Of a stretch of 64,000 bases of DNA, positions 61,424-64,000 are shown piece by piece; positions within the stretch are counted from its first letter, which is position 1, and every line of letters begins with the position of its first letter. The notes beneath the pieces are model-generated. The model was not told the DNA's origin. It ran no database searches and worked only from the letters and a program-made list of their open reading frames with translations. Made by a program: the position numbers and the translations under genes. This DNA is from an uncultured Alphaproteobacteria bacterium (GTDB taxonomy: Bacteria > Pseudomonadota > Alphaproteobacteria > HIMB59). The stretch spans positions 62,001 to 126,000 of the forward strand of contig CACDYZ010000003.1 of assembly GCA_902557145.1 (NCBI GenBank). Reading direction: 5' to 3'.

Positions 61424-64000
61424 GTGGGCGAAGATAAAAAAAATTATCCACAGCTGCATATTCAATTGCTGGAACCAAGAATTATGTTCGATGGTGCCGC
61501 GATATATGCCGCTAGTGAAGCAATAGATTTACTCAATGAACAAAATTCATTGTCAAGTAATGAGAGTTCTTTGTCTTCTGACTTAAATCCTGTTATTGAA
61601 AATTATAATTCTAGAAAAGAAATTGTTTTTATTGATAGCGGGGTGGATGATTACCAAGCAATCGTCAATGCCATAGATTCTTCCAAATCTATTTACTTAA
61701 TCGATGCCAACGAAAATGGATTTTTGAAGATGCAAAACATTCTTCAAGACCAAAGTGATATTGATGCTGTCCATATAATAGGACACGCTAGTGCAGGACA
61801 AGTAGTTTTAGGAAATTCTATTTTGAATGGCGATACCATCAATGCTTTTAGCAGCACCTTACAATCTATTGGAAATTCTTTAACACAAGAGGGTGATCTT
61901 TTATTTTATGGTTGTAACTTAGCTCAGGGCGAACAAGGAAAATTATTACTCCAACAAATTGGAAATATCACTCAAGCAGATATCGCTGCTTCTGATGATA
62001 TAACGGGTCAAGGTGGAGATTGGAAATTAGAAAAAAATTACGGTATCGTTGAAACTAAAGGCATTAGAGTTGTTGATTATAACTCTGCTCTTCTAACAGG
62101 AGTGACATCCTTGAATTCTGGATTTGTGGAATACACGGGCAATACTTTAAAGGCAGGAACACCTAGTTCAGGCGCAGCTGCTTCCGCTAGCGCACACAGT
62201 GACGGCTATCAACCTTATGTGATTGCGTATGAGCGAAGAGTTACATCAGGCTCTTATAGTTTTTATAAACAAGACATGACCTCGGGCTTTGAGGAATATA
62301 ATTCAGGTGTTGATAAATCCTATCCGCCTGACATTTCATCAAATGTCACAACCGTGAACGCAGCTACTACACCGATGGACGTGTACTACATCATGGCTGA
62401 GGAAAATACAGGGAGAAACACCTATAGAACAGTGACTTTTGATAACGAAATACTGGGTGTTTGGTTTGATATGGACAGATTAGGTTCCTACTCTGGAGTG
62501 TCCAAATCTGGGGCTAGTTACAACACCATCTCAGAGCATGGTAGTGGAAACAACAATGCCTGGAGCACAGAAAAACTCAGATCTAATTGGAGTACAAGTA
62601 TTTCAGGAAAGCCAAGTCATAAAAGTGACTGGTTTGGTGTGGACACAGACGACAACACCTTATACGTCGGTTTTAATAATAGTGCTCAGCATGGTGATAT
62701 CATCAGAGTTTTTGTTGATGCTGGAAATAATGCTCCAGTTGGCCGTGATGATTATGGTGTGGTGAATGAAGATGCCACGTTAACAGTTTCAAATGGTGCA
62801 AATAAAAGTGCGACAGGTGCTTATGATACAAATGGGGAGCACTCAGGGGACGTTATTGATACTAGCAACACGCTTTCTTATGACACAGACGCAGACAGCG
62901 ATACACTAACTATTACTGCAGTGAGAACAGGAAGTACCGAAGGGTCAGGAACAGTGGGTTCTGTTGGATCCGCTCTAACGGGCACATACGGACAGTTAAC
63001 GCTTAATTCCAATGGTTCTTATACTTACGTCGCTAACCAATCAGCGGCCGATGCTTTAGACTCAGGTGATACTGGTTATGACTATTTTAATTACACCGTT
63101 AGTGATGGCACAGCGACAGACACAGCAGTCATCAACATAATAATAAAGGGTGTTAACGATGACATGACAGCTGTTAATGATTATGGTGTTGTGACTGAAG
63201 ACGCCACTCTGACTGTGACCAATGGAGAAAGTCAAAATCTTTCTGGTTCTTACGATGAGCATGATGAACACTCAGGAGATATTTCTGCAAACGATACAGA
63301 TCCTGATGCCCATCCTACTTTTACGATCACTGCCATTCGAATAGGTTCCACTGAAGGATCGGGGACAGCGGGATCAATCGGGTCTGCCTTAACAGGTACC
63401 TATGGTCAGCTCACATTAGCTGCTGATGGTTCCTATACTTATGTAGCAAACCAAGATGCAGCTGATGCGTTGGATGTGGGAGATACTGTTTCGGATTATT
63501 TTAATTACACGGTGCAGGACGGTGGAGGAGACACCGATACGGGTGTAATAAGAATTTATGTCAAAGGAGCTAATGACGATCCAGTTGCTCAAAATGATGA
63601 AGGATTAATTGCGGAAGGCAGTACTTTAACTGTCTCAAATGGCGATAATGCTAATGAATCTGGCGGGTCTTATGATGCTACTGGTGAACACACTGGTGAT
63701 GTGATGGATACGAGCTCTAGTTCTCACAGTGACTCAGATGCAGATGCGAGTGCTAGCTTAACTATCTCAGCAATTCGCACAGGACAAGAAAGTGGCAGTG
63801 GCACTTCAGGCAGTGTGGGCTCCTCTTTAACCGGAACGTATGGTGCCCTGACAATTAATGCTAATGGTTCTTATTCTTATGCAGCGAACAGTAGTATCTC
63901 TGGATTGGGATCAGGTGATGAGGTTATAGATTATTTTACTTATACCGTCTCTGATGGGTCAGCAACGGATACAGCTCAATTAAAAATCACAGTGATCGGT
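61424..64000 (+). CDS. Giant VCBS-repeat surface/adhesin protein with DUF4347 domain, C-terminus beyond window
   Basis: Open from GTG at 61424 to the edge (859 codons, no stop), preceded by AGAGGA ribosome-site sequence. Domain order: LEPRIMFDGAA motif at residues 17-26, typical of giant T1SS-type adhesins; DUF4347-like domain (about 66-215) with HIIGHASAG and LLFYGCNLA; a less conserved region (about 225-430); then VCBS repeats at residues 435-577, 578-716 and 717 on, containing GTYGQLTL, GSYTYVANQ and DYFNYTV cores. No Sec signal peptide is visible, so type I secretion through the adjacent TolC-like duct is likely. Base composition is higher in GC than the rest of the window. Confidence 0.93.
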   Translation, partial: MGEDKKNYPQLHIQLLEPRIMFDGAAIYAASEAIDLLNEQNSLSSNESSLSSDLNPVIENYNSRKEIVFIDSGVDDYQAIVNAIDSSKSIYLIDANENGFLKMQNILQDQSDIDAVHIIGHASAGQVVLGNSILNGDTINAFSSTLQSIGNSLTQEGDLLFYGCNLAQGEQGKLLLQQIGNITQADIAASDDITGQGGDWKLEKNYGIVETKGIRVVDYNSALLTGVTSLNSGFVEYTGNTLKAGTPSSGAAASASAHSDGYQPYVIAYERRVTSGSYSFYKQDMTSGFEEYNSGVDKSYPPDISSNVTTVNAATTPMDVYYIMAEENTGRNTYRTVTFDNEILGVWFDMDRLGSYSGVSKSGASYNTISEHGSGNNNAWSTEKLRSNWSTSISGKPSHKSDWFGVDTDDNTLYVGFNNSAQHGDIIRVFVDAGNNAPVGRDDYGVVNEDATLTVSNGANKSATGAYDTNGEHSGDVIDTSNTLSYDTDADSDTLTITAVRTGSTEGSGTVGSVGSALTGTYGQLTLNSNGSYTYVANQSAADALDSGDTGYDYFNYTVSDGTATDTAVINIIIKGVNDDMTAVNDYGVVTEDATLTVTNGESQNLSGSYDEHDEHSGDISANDTDPDAHPTFTITAIRIGSTEGSGTAGSIGSALTGTYGQLTLAADGSYTYVANQDAADALDVGDTVSDYFNYTVQDGGGDTDTGVIRIYVKGANDDPVAQNDEGLIAEGSTLTVSNGDNANESGGSYDATGEHTGDVMDTSSSSHSDSDADASASLTISAIRTGQESGSGTSGSVGSSLTGTYGALTINANGSYSYAANSSISGLGSGDEVIDYFTYTVSDGSATDTAQLKITVIG
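62726..63154 (+). repeat. VCBS repeat 1
   Basis: A 143-residue repeat unit beginning NNAPVGRDDYGVV, containing SGDV, SALTGTYGQLTL, GSYTYVANQSAADALD and DYFNYTVSDG. It shares its core with the next two units at nearly constant spacing. VCBS units form extended beta rods and often bind Ca. Confidence 0.9.
63155..63571 (+). repeat. VCBS repeat 2
   Basis: A 139-residue unit beginning NDDMTAVNDYGVV, with SALTGTYGQLTL, GSYTYVANQDAADALD and DYFNYTVQDG, highly similar to unit 1. The near-identity of units 1 and 2 suggests recent duplication. Confidence 0.9.
63572..64000 (+). repeat. VCBS repeat 3 (reaches the window edge)
   Basis: Begins NDDPVAQNDEGLI and keeps the pattern SSLTGTYGALTI, GSYSYAANSS and DYFTYTVSDG, but is more diverged than units 1 and 2. 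It ends at or within a residue of the window edge, so further repeats probably follow. Confidence 0.88.

Noticed and set aside
61444-61452. Perfect DnaA box TTATCCACA
   Set aside because: It lies inside the coding start of the giant adhesin (Asn-Tyr-Pro-Gln codons), is a single copy, and has no AT-rich element or origin-type gene neighbours.
1-64000. CRISPR array, insertion sequence, prophage or integrated element
   Set aside because: No regularly spaced direct repeats, transposase, integrase or phage structural motifs were seen on either strand, and the single tRNA has no flanking duplicated 3' end.

Overview
The window is a gene-dense, AT-rich bacterial chromosome segment and almost certainly alphaproteobacterial. 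Supporting markers are a Tim44-like protein, a DUF3576 lipoprotein, a Mic60-like/HemY pair after tsaD, an IalB-family protein, a ChrR-type ECF sigma pair, and the neighbourhood maf-aroE-coaE-dnaQ / rho / mnmE-mnmG-rsmG-parA-parB-holA-lptE-leuS. Very short spacers, many 1-20 bp overlaps and frequent TTG starts point to a streamlined genome. The low-GC marine groups (SAR11-like or AEGEAN-169/HIMB59-like) are the closest match in style, but that placement is inference.

Layout. 1-3.5 kb: heat-shock cluster hrcA-grpE-dnaK (minus; dnaK runs off the left edge). 3.5-7.3 kb: rph-rdgB, then an LpoA-like lipoprotein back to back with rsmI and a DolP-like lipoprotein, an arrangement also known from gammaproteobacteria. 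7.3-12.2 kb: HIT protein and hisBHAF (minus), hslVU (plus). 12.2-15.8 kb: smr, Tim44-like, dnaQ, coaE, aroE, maf (minus). 15.8-16.0 kb: an AT-rich spacer that is a plausible replication origin. 16-28 kb: rho, an FG-GAP-like secreted protein, a glycerophosphodiesterase, a TPR-methyltransferase, then mnmE-mnmG-rsmG-parA-parB, with a near-perfect parS site overlapping the mnmG start. 28-33 kb: holA, lptE, leuS, a DUF3576 lipoprotein and a porin-like protein with a strong terminator. 33-42 kb: TPR-sulfotransferase, an orphan, a YggS-like protein, LolA-like, a winged-helix-like protein, ftsK, a UbiH-family hydroxylase, LON-domain protein, thioredoxin-TPR protein and tRNA-Gly(GCC). 42-51 kb (minus): FkbM methyltransferase, LysE exporter, HAD, orphan, purH, rpe, rsmB (no canonical start codon), acs, EVE, tsaD. 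51-59 kb: Mic60-like and mini-HemY, EamA transporter, Bax-inhibitor-1 protein, Tas-like aldo/keto reductase, pterin dehydratase, DUF3429 protein, ChrR-like/ECF sigma pair, IalB-like protein, argG.

58.8-64 kb holds the most unusual content. A TolC-family outer-membrane lipoprotein carries an extra Ig/cadherin-like segment and a C-terminal SPOR domain. It is transcribed divergently from the start of a giant surface protein (LEPRIMFDGAA motif, DUF4347, then tandem VCBS repeats) that runs off the right edge. Together they look like a dedicated secretion/adhesion system.

No CRISPR array, insertion sequence, prophage gene or rRNA was seen. Apart from rsmB (whose 5' half lies at about 47.2-47.85 kb), no gene-free stretch exceeds about 235 bp.
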